Source of the DNA: Neisseria sicca
Lineage (GTDB): Bacteria; Pseudomonadota; Gammaproteobacteria; Burkholderiales; Neisseriaceae
NCBI RefSeq assembly: GCF_003044565.1
Contig: NZ_POXG01000001.1
Coordinates: 1 to 64,000, forward strand
Length of the DNA stretch: 64,000 nucleotides
Direction: 5' to 3'
Position numbers and translations under genes: made by a program. The notes under the pieces are model-generated. The model saw only the letters and a program-made list of their open reading frames with translations, did not search any database and had not been told where the DNA came from. This document shows positions 26,027 to 33,967 of the stretch, piece after piece; position 1 is the first letter of the stretch, and the number at the start of each line of letters is the position of its first letter.

Positions 26027-26029
26027 TTT

Positions 26030-27412
26030 TTAAACTCCTGTGATGATGTTTTCGGCGGCCTCTTGGTCAAATCCTTTTTGCAACGCCTTGATGTAAATGG
26101 TTTGTTTGTCTGCGCTGAAGGCGATGCTTTCGACGCCTTCGACTTGGGATAATGCTTGGTAGAGCGAATCGTGTTTTTCCTGCCATGCGGGGCTGACCGG
26201 ATAGCTGAGGTTTTTAACGGGTTTGGGCGCGGGCGCGAGTATGGCGATGACCAGCCATAGCAGCATCAACACGCTGCAAAAGGTGAAAACACCTGCAAAG
26301 CCGTATTGTTGAAACAGCCATCCGCCACTTGCCCCGCCCACAAACAGCCCGACGGACTGCATGGTATTGTAAACGCCCATCGCCGTACCTTTCAAATCGG
26401 ATGGCGCAATCTTAGACACCATGGACGGCAGGCTGGCTTCCAATACGTTGAAGCCGATAAAGTAAACAATCAGATAGGCGGTAATCAGCCAAATCGAGTG
26501 CATGCCGAACAATAAGCCGATTTGCGCCGCGGCAATGCAGGCGATGCCGAGGATGAAGACTTGTTTGAGCTTGTTGCGGGTTTCGCCGATGATGATGAGG
26601 GGAATCATAATCACCAGCCCTGCGATGGTCGAGGGCAGATAGACTTTCCAATGCTGGATTTTTTCCAAACCGAGCTGCGTCATGGCAAAAGGCAGGGCGG
26701 TGAACAACGCCATTTGTGCGGCGTGCAGCGCGAAAATACCGAAATCGAGATTGAGAAGCTGGCGGTCGCGGAGCACTTCGCCCATGCGCGAGGGCTGCGC
26801 CTGTGTGTCTTCGTGCAGCTTGGATACTTCGGGATCGGGGGTCATCCAAGCGACAACGCCTATGCTGATGACGGTCAGGATACCGGTCAGCATAAATAAT
26901 CCGGGAACGCCGATAATGTCGGCAATCATCGGGGCGACCACAAGGCTGACGGAAAAGGTCAAGCCGATGCTTAAGCCTATCATCGCCATTGCGCGGGTAC
27001 GCACGCCGTCTCGGGTCAAGTCGGCAAGCAGCGCGGTAACTGCCGCACTGACTGCGCCTGCCCCTTGTATGGCGCGCGCGGCAACCAGCATGGGCAATGA
27101 GTTGGCGGCAGCGGCGAGAAAACTGCCGGCGGCAAAGACAATCAGTCCGACATAAATGGTTTTTTTGCGTCCGAATTTATCGGAGGCGATGCCCAAAGGC
27201 AGTTGCAGCAAAGCCTGCGTCAGTCCGTAAATGCCCATTGCCAGACCGACCAAAGTTTTGTTGTTTTCCGCGCCGGGCAATGAGGCGGCATATAAGGACA
27301 AAACGGGGAGAACCAAGAACATCCCCAACATACGCAATGCGTAAACGCCGGAGAGGGTGGTGCTGGCACGCCATTCGTGCGGGAACATTTGGATGCGGTT
27401 GTCTTTTGCCAT
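26030..27412 (-). CDS. MFS transporter, YajR-like with C-terminal ferredoxin-like domain
   Basis: A 460-aa inner-membrane transporter with twelve predicted TM helices. Motif A is GIASDKFGRKKTIYVG between TM2 and TM3, and motif C-like glycines occur near TM5. After TM12 about 65 residues (YPVSPAWQEKHDSLYQALSQVEGV...IYIKALQ) form a soluble alpha/beta domain like the YAM domain of YajR. The start MAKDNRIQMF is chosen; an ATG 33 bp upstream is possible. Substrate unknown, drug or proton-coupled efflux likely. It is transcribed into ssb. Confidence 0.82.
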   Translation of the reverse strand: MAKDNRIQMFPHEWRASTTLSGVYALRMLGMFLVLPVLSLYAASLPGAENNKTLVGLAMGIYGLTQALLQLPLGIASDKFGRKKTIYVGLIVFAAGSFLAAAANSLPMLVAARAIQGAGAVSAAVTALLADLTRDGVRTRAMAMIGLSIGLTFSVSLVVAPMIADIIGVPGLFMLTGILTVISIGVVAWMTPDPEVSKLHEDTQAQPSRMGEVLRDRQLLNLDFGIFALHAAQMALFTALPFAMTQLGLEKIQHWKVYLPSTIAGLVIMIPLIIIGETRNKLKQVFILGIACIAAAQIGLLFGMHSIWLITAYLIVYFIGFNVLEASLPSMVSKIAPSDLKGTAMGVYNTMQSVGLFVGGASGGWLFQQYGFAGVFTFCSVLMLLWLVIAILAPAPKPVKNLSYPVSPAWQEKHDSLYQALSQVEGVESIAFSADKQTIYIKALQKGFDQEAAENIITGV

Positions 27413-27542
27413 AAACGGTTTTTCAGACGACCCCGTAGGATTCAAAGGTCGTCTGAAATTTTGAAATTGATAGATGTGCGGATTATACAGGATTCAAAAG
27501 GGTTTGCATTTGAACAGACCGCAGCCGTCTATAAACCGCGAC

Positions 27543-28184
27543 TCAACCCCACTGCCAACGGTTGCGCCACGCGCCTAAGACGGCGTTGGGGTATTTGTTG
27601 CTGCCCAAGCTGCCGTTGAAGCGCGCCAAAGCGCGGACGATGTTGCCTTTTTCAATATTGTTGTAGTGGCGCAGGATGGTGCAGCCGTAGCGCAGGTTGG
27701 TGCGGATGTCGAACAGGTTGTGCGAAGGTTTGCCGATATAGTTTTTCCAAAACGGCATGACCTGCATCAGCCCGCGCGCGCCGACGCCGCTGATGGCGTA
27801 TTGGCGGAATGCGCTCTCGACTTCGATCAAACCCAAAATCACTTGGGTATTCAACCCCGCGCGGCTGCTTTCGTATTGGATGTTGACCAGCAGGCGGCGG
27901 CGTTCGGCGGCATCGGGAACGTAGCGGGCAAGGCGGGAGGACATCGCCGCCAGCCAGCGTTCGCCTTCGTTTGGATCGGCGAACACGAGGCGCGGCGGAT
28001 TGACATTGTTGATAGAGCTGCGCATGACCGAAGCGACATCGTCGGCAAGCGTTTCTTCACGTTGCGCGCCGGCGAGCGCAGCGGCAGGGCTGAGCAGCAA
28101 TGCGCCGCCTGCCAGTAAAAAGCGGCGGCGGGACGGGGATTCGGGTGTGAGGATCAGGTTTTCCGTTTTCATGTGTAGTGTCAT
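27543..28184 (-). CDS. Lytic transglycosylase (SLT domain) with Tat signal
   Basis: A 213-aa protein. The N-terminus has a twin-arginine signal: SRRRFLLAGGALLLSPAAALAGA, cleaved near residue 40. The SLT domain (about 95-205) has catalytic Glu in GLIEVESAFRQYAISGVGARGLMQVMPFW and the later TNLRYGCTILRHYNN and ARFNGSLG motifs. It cleaves peptidoglycan to 1,6-anhydro-muropeptides in the periplasm, which AmpD later recycles. Tat export of a murein hydrolase is unusual. Either of two ATGs (28184 or 28172) could start it; neither has a clear ribosome site. Confidence 0.85.
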   Translation of the reverse strand: MTLHMKTENLILTPESPSRRRFLLAGGALLLSPAAALAGAQREETLADDVASVMRSSINNVNPPRLVFADPNEGERWLAAMSSRLARYVPDAAERRRLLVNIQYESSRAGLNTQVILGLIEVESAFRQYAISGVGARGLMQVMPFWKNYIGKPSHNLFDIRTNLRYGCTILRHYNNIEKGNIVRALARFNGSLGSNKYPNAVLGAWRNRWQWG

Positions 28185-28199
28185 TCGTTTGGTCGGTTT

Positions 28200-28244
28200 A
28201 AAGGTCGTCTGAAAAACCTATTTTCGTTTTCAGACGACCTTTTG
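28200..28244. terminator. Uptake-sequence hairpin between divergent genes
   Basis: AAAGGTCGTCTGAAAA and TTTTCAGACGACCTTTTG enclose a 13-nt loop. It sits in the shared 5' region of the transglycosylase and ppx, so it is an uptake signal rather than the end of either gene. Confidence 0.6.
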
Positions 28245-28429
28245 ACGTTTGCAAAACGGATATTATAAGAATATCTCCGTGCAGAATCAAAGGCAGTGTG
28301 CATCATTTATAAATATAAATGGATTGACTTGAAGCAGAATTGCGGCGGTTTAAAGTTGATTTGCGATATTGTCAATCAACGGCGGGACAGAGTAACATTA
28401 GACCTTCGTTTATCCACCGGTATCTCTTC

Positions 28430-29938
28430 ATGACCACTACGCCCACCAACGTCCTGGCATCCGTCGATTTAGGTTCCAACAGCTTCCGCCTCCAAGTTTG
28501 CGAAAACAACAACGGACAACTAAAAGTCATTGATTCCTTCAAACAAATGGTGCGCTTTGCCGCCGGTTTGGATGAACATAAAAACCTCAGCGAAGAATCC
28601 CAAGAACGCGCCTTGGACTGTTTGGCAAAATTTGGCGAACGGCTACGTGGGTTCAAACCCGAACAAGTGCGCGTCGTGGCGACCAACACCTTCCGCGTAG
28701 CAAAAAATATCACCCAATTCCTGCCCAAAGCAGAAGCCGCACTGGGTTTCCCCATCGAAATCATCGCCGGTCGCGAAGAAGCCCGTCTTATTTACACCGG
28801 CGTCGTCCACACACTTCCGCCCAACGGCGACAAAATGCTCGTCATCGACATCGGCGGCGGCTCAACCGAATTTGTTATCGGTTCCGACCTGCACCCGCTC
28901 GCTACCGAAAGCCTGTCTTTAGGCTGCGTCACTTACAGCCTGCGTTTCTTCCAAAACAAAATCACCGCCAAAGATTTCCAAGCCGCAATCTCCGCCGCAC
29001 GCAACGAAATCCAGCGCATCAGCAAAATGATGAAGCGCACAGGCTGGGATTTCGCCATCGGCACATCCGGCTCCGCCAAATCCATCCGCGACCTCATCGC
29101 CGCCGAGCTGCCACAAGAAGCCGACATCACCTACAAAGGCATGCGCTACCTCGCCGACCGCATCATTGAAGCCGGTTCCGTCAAAAAAGCCAAATTCGAA
29201 AGCCTCAAGCCCGAGCGTGTGGAAGTGTTCGCCGGTGGACTGGCCGTCATGATGGCAGCGTTTGAAGAACTCGAACTCACCAAAATGACCGTTACCGAAG
29301 CCGCCTTGCGCGACGGCGTGTTCTACGACCTGATTGGACGCGGTTTGAACGAAGACATGCGCGATCAGACGACCGCCGAGTTCCAAAACCGCTATCACGT
29401 CAGCCTCAACCAAGCCAAACGCGTCGCCGAAACCGCGCAAGCCTTTATGGACAGCCTGTGCCACGCCAAAAACGTAACCGTCCAAGACCTTGCCCAATGG
29501 CAACAATACCTCGGCTGGGCAGGCAGACTGCACGAAATCGGACTCGACATCGCCCATACCGGCTACCACAAACACTCCGCCTATATCCTCGAAAACGCCG
29601 ATATGCCCGGCTTCTCCCGCAAAGAGCAAACCATACTCGCACAACTGGTCATCGGACACCGCGGCGACATGAAAAAAATGGCGGATATTGTCGGCAGCAG
29701 CGAAATGCTTTGGTACGCCGTCCTTTCCCTGCGCCTTGCCGCACTCTTCTGCCGCGCCCGCCTACCTTTGGATCTGCCGCCGCAAACCCAACTGCGCGCC
29801 GACGAAACCGGAAAAGGCTTCATCCTGCGCATCAGCCAAAACTGGCTCGAACAACACCCCCTAATCGCCGCCGCGCTCGACTACGAAAGCGCGCAATGGC
29901 AAAAAATCGATATGCCTTTCAACGTGCAGCCTCAATAG
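28430..29938 (+). CDS. ppx: Exopolyphosphatase (Ppx/GppA)
   Basis: A 502-aa enzyme that releases phosphate from polyphosphate ends. The ASKHA fold is seen in the phosphate-1 loop VLASVDLGSNSFRLQV (about 8-23), the motif MLVIDIGGGSTEFVIG and SLSLGCVTYS, followed by a C-terminal HD-like helical domain (WAGRLHEIGLDIAHTGYHKHS...LAQLVIGHRGD). A pppGppase activity (GppA) cannot be excluded by sequence. The ATG at 28430 is preferred over one 90 bp upstream by homology of the start MTTTPTNVLASVDLG. The gene shows a Neisseria-like AAC/GCC codon bias. Confidence 0.92.
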   Translation: MTTTPTNVLASVDLGSNSFRLQVCENNNGQLKVIDSFKQMVRFAAGLDEHKNLSEESQERALDCLAKFGERLRGFKPEQVRVVATNTFRVAKNITQFLPKAEAALGFPIEIIAGREEARLIYTGVVHTLPPNGDKMLVIDIGGGSTEFVIGSDLHPLATESLSLGCVTYSLRFFQNKITAKDFQAAISAARNEIQRISKMMKRTGWDFAIGTSGSAKSIRDLIAAELPQEADITYKGMRYLADRIIEAGSVKKAKFESLKPERVEVFAGGLAVMMAAFEELELTKMTVTEAALRDGVFYDLIGRGLNEDMRDQTTAEFQNRYHVSLNQAKRVAETAQAFMDSLCHAKNVTVQDLAQWQQYLGWAGRLHEIGLDIAHTGYHKHSAYILENADMPGFSRKEQTILAQLVIGHRGDMKKMADIVGSSEMLWYAVLSLRLAALFCRARLPLDLPPQTQLRADETGKGFILRISQNWLEQHPLIAAALDYESAQWQKIDMPFNVQPQ

Positions 29939-29951
29939 GGTTGAAAATGGT

Positions 29952-29987
29952 AAAAAGGTCGTCTGAAAATCATTTTCAGACGACCTG
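29952..29987. terminator. Uptake-sequence terminator after ppx
   Basis: AAAAAGGTCGTCTGAAAA and TTTTCAGACGACCT are apposed. It stands between the convergent ppx and the broken nucleotidyltransferase gene. Confidence 0.8.
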
Positions 29988-29991
29988 AATT

Positions 29992-30903
29992 TTATTGAGG
30001 CAAGACAAGATTGTCTAACGTCAGACCCGCATCGCGCAAGCTTTGTACGTATTGCTCAAACACGGTTTGATAATCGTGCGGTATTTGCGGACAGGTATAG
30101 GAAAATTCATCTGTTTTACGTTGGTAGTCCCAGTCTTGGCGGAGGTTTTTGATATAGGGGGGGCGTGTATCGTAATGGCAGAAAATATCACGCAGATTGC
30201 TCGAAAACAGGCGGCGTATGTTTCCCAGCGGGATGCGGTCGCGGCGGCATTCGGCGGCGAGTATTTCTAATATTTGTTCAATCAGATTGGTGTCGCCTTG
30301 AATGTGTTGAACGAGATAACTCAAGTCATATAAGTCCTTAAAGCGCGGACGGACGAGGGTTTGATGCAGCTTCCATGCGATTTGCGGGGCGAGCGGTACG
30401 GAATAGGGTAGTGTGAACTGGTCTATCGCGGTATTGAATGTGGTGTAGTAGTCGGGCTCGATGGGCAAATCCAGATTGAACGATACATCAACACTTAATT
30501 CTACGCGTTGGCCGTTGATGGTGCAGGTCAAATCGGTATTGGTGGTGGGGAAATCGTCCTACATGGCGTAATCCACGTTGCGCCAAAAGGGATTTTGGGA
30601 GAATGGTGTGAAGGTCACGCTATCATAGGCATAAGTGGTGGTTACGGCTTGCGCCCATTTGTTCAGACTGTTTTCGGCTGAACGGTAGTCTTCTTTATGC
30701 GGCAACATCACATAATCCAAGTCGGCAGGCAGACGCATTTGAAGGTTGGGAAAATATTGGCGCGTAACGTGGCTGCCTTTGAGCATAAAGGGGAAATCCA
30801 AGCTGGCGGCGCGACGGATAAATGCTTCTTGGGCGATAAGTTCCAGCAGTCGGGTTTCGGAAAGGTCGGGATACTGAAGGGCGTAGAGTTCGATGGGATT
30901 CAT
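29992..30903 (-). pseudogene. AbiEii-like nucleotidyltransferase with an in-frame amber codon
   Basis: One continuous frame from ATG at 30903 to the stop at 29992 is interrupted only by TAG at 30559-30561, after WRNVDYAM. The first 114 residues carry the nucleotidyltransferase start (EAFIRRAASLDFPFMLKGSH, MRLPADLDYVML); the rest (DDFPTTNTDLTCTING..., then KFKDLYDLSYLVQ-like RPRFKDLYDLSYL) is the AbiEii/type IV toxin body. Intact relatives transfer nucleotides to tRNA or other targets and abort phage infection. No AbiEi antitoxin is adjacent. A run of seven C lies downstream (30157-30163). Either a decayed toxin, readthrough, or a sequence error. Confidence 0.75.
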
Positions 30904-30993
30904 GATATTTTGGGGGTAAGTTATAAATTAAGACAAAGGCTTAGACATGCTGTTCGTCGAAGATTGGGGATTCAGACGACCCGAAGAGTTCTT

Positions 30994-31581
30994 TTAATGC
31001 GTCCATCCTTTATCTAAATCCAAATTGCCATCATACACACAATATTCAAATTGCTGTTTGATCAGTGAGACCGAATCGGGCAGACCGTGCAACAACTTTT
31101 CTACACGCTGGACAAACTCCGTGTAATCACCCGAATGGCGTACGGTAATAAACCGTTGGTCAGGCGTGTGGCGTAAAGTATTGCGCGACAGGTGGGCATG
31201 GTTGCGGGTGCAGTAAACATTCAGGGCAGGTAATTCTTCAGCCTCATGGCGCACCTTGCCGTGCCATTCGAAATAACAGGGTTTTTCGTTTGGATAGGTC
31301 GTCTGAAAACGGGCGGCACAATCGGCAGGAATTTCAATTTTTTCACGCACGATGGTAAAGCCTTGCGCGGCGAAGCGGTTGGCAAGCATATGCACATACT
31401 GCCGGACAGCATGATAATCGTCCGCCTGTATCACGGCAGAAAACATCGGCTGTTGAGGATACGCGCCTTCGGGCAGTTCGATTAGCACGGCTTTGCCTCC
31501 CAAGTCGGCACAGGTCGTCTGAAAACGGGGAAGGGCGGAGGAAGGTTGCGGCGTGGCAGTAAGGTGGAGTTCGTAATACAT
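30994..31581 (-). CDS. Unknown protein in the AbiEii islet
   Basis: A 195-aa soluble protein, no family recognised. Features: strand-rich start MYYELHLTATPQP, a central KIEIPADCAARF / PCYFEWHGKVRH region with clustered Cys/His, and a conserved-looking end FVQRVEKLLHGLPDSVSLIKQQFEYCVYDGNLDLDKGW. Two uptake sequences are read as FQTT (FQTTCA and FQTTYP). It lies 22 bp downstream of the next unknown gene and upstream of the broken nucleotidyltransferase, all in one direction, so they may form one unit. Not a known antitoxin. Confidence 0.6.
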   Translation of the reverse strand: MYYELHLTATPQPSSALPRFQTTCADLGGKAVLIELPEGAYPQQPMFSAVIQADDYHAVRQYVHMLANRFAAQGFTIVREKIEIPADCAARFQTTYPNEKPCYFEWHGKVRHEAEELPALNVYCTRNHAHLSRNTLRHTPDQRFITVRHSGDYTEFVQRVEKLLHGLPDSVSLIKQQFEYCVYDGNLDLDKGWTH

Positions 31582-31603
31582 GGTTTCAGACGACCTTAAT
31601 GTT

Positions 31604-32335
31604 CTAGGTTGTTTCGTTTATTTGTTTCGGTAGGTCGGATTGCAGGAAATCGGACATTTCGCGATAAAACGCCATAACAGTCTGCATTTTTTGCCGGTCC
31701 GGTTCGCTTGTTTGAGGTCGAATGTTTATTTCATCTATCAATTCGCGCAACGGGCGGCGTTTGGTGGGATTGGCTTCGTCCAATATAAAATACAGAATTC
31801 CCCCGTCTTGTATCAACCTGCGGCGGGCATCCATTATATGACTGTTAAAAAATAAATTTTGAATCAGATTGGTGCGTTGTTCATCATTTTGTGGAGGTTT
31901 AGCGGTCTCAGGAAGCAACACGGTTTTGTTGCATACGCAGGACTGAGACTGATTGAGCGCAAAAACGGGCAGGTAAAACATCATTAACATTGCCTTCAGA
32001 ATATCGCAGAAATGCCCTTCAGCCTCGTCATCACCCTGTTGCAGGCAAGCGGGCAGTTGGGAGGTTTGAAGGGTAAAGTCCCATTCGCTGCAGCCAGCCG
32101 GCAAACCCAGTCCTAAATCCAAATAAAAATGACCGTCCAGTTCGATAAAATGCCACGGCGTGTGGTTGGCGCGTACGCGCGGCAGATGCAGATAGGGATT
32201 GCGGCAAATCCGTAGGTACAGGCGGATCAGATGGGCAATACTGCCGCGATAGGCATGACTGAGCGGAGACACGCGTTTGATGCGTGTCGTCTTTTCTTTT
32301 TGAAGGGAAAAGCGGCGGTATTGTTTGGGTTTCAT
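31604..32335 (-). CDS. Unknown protein, first gene of the islet unit
   Basis: A 243-aa protein from the ATG at 32335 (a TTG lies just before). The N-terminus is strongly basic (KPKQYRRFSLQKEKTTRIKRVS), followed by HAYRGSIAHLIRLYLRICRNPYL and WHFIELDGHFYLDLGLGLPAG. A middle hydrophobic helix (ILKAMLMMFYLPVFALNQ) and a C-terminal LIDEINIRP...MAFYREMSDFL helix are seen. No family is recognised; it could bind nucleic acid by charge. No clear ribosome site. It is followed 22 bp later by the 195-aa protein. Confidence 0.5.
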   Translation of the reverse strand: MKPKQYRRFSLQKEKTTRIKRVSPLSHAYRGSIAHLIRLYLRICRNPYLHLPRVRANHTPWHFIELDGHFYLDLGLGLPAGCSEWDFTLQTSQLPACLQQGDDEAEGHFCDILKAMLMMFYLPVFALNQSQSCVCNKTVLLPETAKPPQNDEQRTNLIQNLFFNSHIMDARRRLIQDGGILYFILDEANPTKRRPLRELIDEINIRPQTSEPDRQKMQTVMAFYREMSDFLQSDLPKQINETT

Positions 32336-32478
32336 CAAAATAATTTGGTCGTTTATCGTAGTTGTATGTGTTCGAACCAGATTTACGGCTGTTTCAGATA
32401 ATTGTCAAACAGTCTCGAAGGCATCTTTGGAGGTATGGAAAACATGGGCGGCAAGCGTAGAGCGGATATTTACGCCAG

Positions 32479-33027
32479 TTAGAGTGTATCTTCGCCCTCG
32501 CTTTCTACGCAACGAATGATCCAGTCTTCAAATCGCCGCCATTCGGCTTCTTCGGCATAGGTGGCGGGGTTAGCGGCATCGTGGATAAAAATATCGAAGT
32601 TAGGTTCGGCACGGGAAAGGTCGAAGCCGAACCAATCTCCCATACTGTGATGTGCGCCGACGATAAAGATTTCGCCTATGTCGGGTTGTTCGTCAGGCAG
32701 TAGGTCGTCAAGTTCTTCGCGCAATAATTGTTGGTAATAGAGATTTTGTTCTTGCAGTTGGGCGAGGTTGTAGATTTCTATTTTGGGTGTTTGCGATGCC
32801 GTTTGATCTATCACGCTGGTGTACCACGAATAGAAAAAATTCCCCGTGCCGCATTGCTGTAAAAATAAATAATAGCTTTCAGGCAGCCTGTTTTGCGTAT
32901 ATTCGCGTATCGCCTGCAATTTATCGGCTGAAAGGGGATGTACATTGAAATTTAGATGGTTAGCTTGAGATGCTTGGTTGTTTGTCAGCCAGTATTGCAG
33001 TTTTTGCAGGGCTTGCAGATAGGTCAT
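32479..33027 (-). CDS. SMI1/KNR4-family protein
   Basis: A 182-aa protein of the SMI1/KNR4 superfamily: LSADKLQAIREYTQNRLPESYYLFLQQCGTGNFFY is the usual opening, then IYNLAQLQEQN, EIFIVGAHHSMGDWFGFDLS, FDIFIHDAANPA and WRRFEDWIIRCVES. In bacteria this fold is often an immunity protein in polymorphic-toxin loci; there is no toxin gene beside it, so it may be an orphan immunity gene. It is flanked by an uptake terminator at 33125 and a 140-bp gap to the islet genes. Confidence 0.78.
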   Translation of the reverse strand: MTYLQALQKLQYWLTNNQASQANHLNFNVHPLSADKLQAIREYTQNRLPESYYLFLQQCGTGNFFYSWYTSVIDQTASQTPKIEIYNLAQLQEQNLYYQQLLREELDDLLPDEQPDIGEIFIVGAHHSMGDWFGFDLSRAEPNFDIFIHDAANPATYAEEAEWRRFEDWIIRCVESEGEDTL

Positions 33028-33124
33028 GATGGGAGGGTTCTTTTTAAAATGGACTTTGTTGGGTATTGAACCAACAGGAAGAAATAAGTTTTCGAGCCAT
33101 TATATTTGTTGCTTGGAATGAAAC

Positions 33125-33170
33125 AAAGGTCGTCTGAAAACAGAATCACGGTTTTCAGACGACCTTTTTA
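33125..33170. terminator. Uptake-sequence hairpin
   Basis: AAAGGTCGTCTGAAAAC and GTTTTCAGACGACCTTTTT around a short loop. It lies between the SMI1 gene start and the repeat at 33193. Confidence 0.75.
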
Positions 33171-33192
33171 TTATGTGCCACTTGAGCAAAAT

Positions 33193-33260
33193 GTAGGTTG
33201 GGTTGCAAACCCAACATTTTGTGAAATTTAACAGTTTTGTTGGGTCTTGACCCAACCTAC
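33193..33260. repeat. Short inverted-repeat element (GTAGGTTGGGT)
   Basis: Outer arms GTAGGTTGGGT (33193-33203) and ACCCAACCTAC (33250-33260) enclose a smaller palindrome (GTTGGGTTGCAAACCCAAC). The 68-bp unit has no coding capacity and resembles small Neisseria MITE-like repeats. No target-site duplication was discerned. Confidence 0.55.
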
Positions 33261-33290
33261 GCTTGCTTGCTTGTTTATTATATACATTTA

Positions 33291-33944
33291 TTAAATATGA
33301 TAGTCTAATTGTTGATTATTGAATTGTTCTAATTTAAGTTGTAATTTTTTTGCATTTTCGTATGGGATTGCTTGGATCCGTATCAATACACTGAAAATCA
33401 AAATGACTACTCCTGAAATAAATGAAAGAAATCCACGTAAACTATATTGCCAAGATACAAAATTCAACAAAAATATTATCGATGCAGCGAATATGAATAA
33501 TATAAAAGCAATTACATAATATATTAGCGCATCTATTACCCAATCAACAAATGAAGTCTTAATAGAAAGTTTCCCTTCTTTGAATTTTATATATCTCCTA
33601 CTCTTTATAATTTGATTAAAAGTAAACTCTCCATTTAAAAAGGAATGAAACTCAATTAATCTTTCTATAAAAATAACTTCTGCATTAAATTTAAATACAC
33701 GAACAAAATATTCTCTAATTAATTCATCTTCTAGGAAATTTTTTATTTCTAGTTTTTGTATTTTATTAATAATTTCCTCTAAAAGTCTTCGGCGAAAATT
33801 CTGTTTATTAGACCAGTATTCTAAAAAATCTTTAAACTTAAAGATAACAGATAATACTATTAGAAGTAATACCATTATCACTGCTGTTTTATAGTTTCCT
33901 TCTTGAATATATTTAAAAATTGTCTCTAAAAGTTTTGTATCCAT
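33291..33944 (-). CDS. AT-rich membrane protein of unknown function
   Basis: A 217-aa protein from the ATG at 33944 (TAGGTGA upstream; a GTG 9 bp earlier is the alternative). Three TM helices: about 21-38 (TAVIMVLLLIVLSVIFKF), about 139-165 (ALIYYVIAFILFIFAASIIFLL) and about 172-192 (GFLSFISGVVILIFSVLI). A basic loop lies between TM1 and TM2. It is visibly far more A/T-rich than uvrB next to it, with Ile/Lys/Asn/Phe-rich composition, suggesting horizontal acquisition. No family is recognised; membrane immunity or defence effector are possible. Confidence 0.6.
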   Translation of the reverse strand: MDTKLLETIFKYIQEGNYKTAVIMVLLLIVLSVIFKFKDFLEYWSNKQNFRRRLLEEIINKIQKLEIKNFLEDELIREYFVRVFKFNAEVIFIERLIEFHSFLNGEFTFNQIIKSRRYIKFKEGKLSIKTSFVDWVIDALIYYVIAFILFIFAASIIFLLNFVSWQYSLRGFLSFISGVVILIFSVLIRIQAIPYENAKKLQLKLEQFNNQQLDYHI

Positions 33945-33967
33945 TTTTATCACCTAAATTTGAAATA

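Noticed and set aside
30157..30163. C7 run in the nucleotidyltransferase as a phase-variation tract
   Set aside because: Seven bases is short for efficient slipping and the frame is correct across it; the defect is the separate amber codon.
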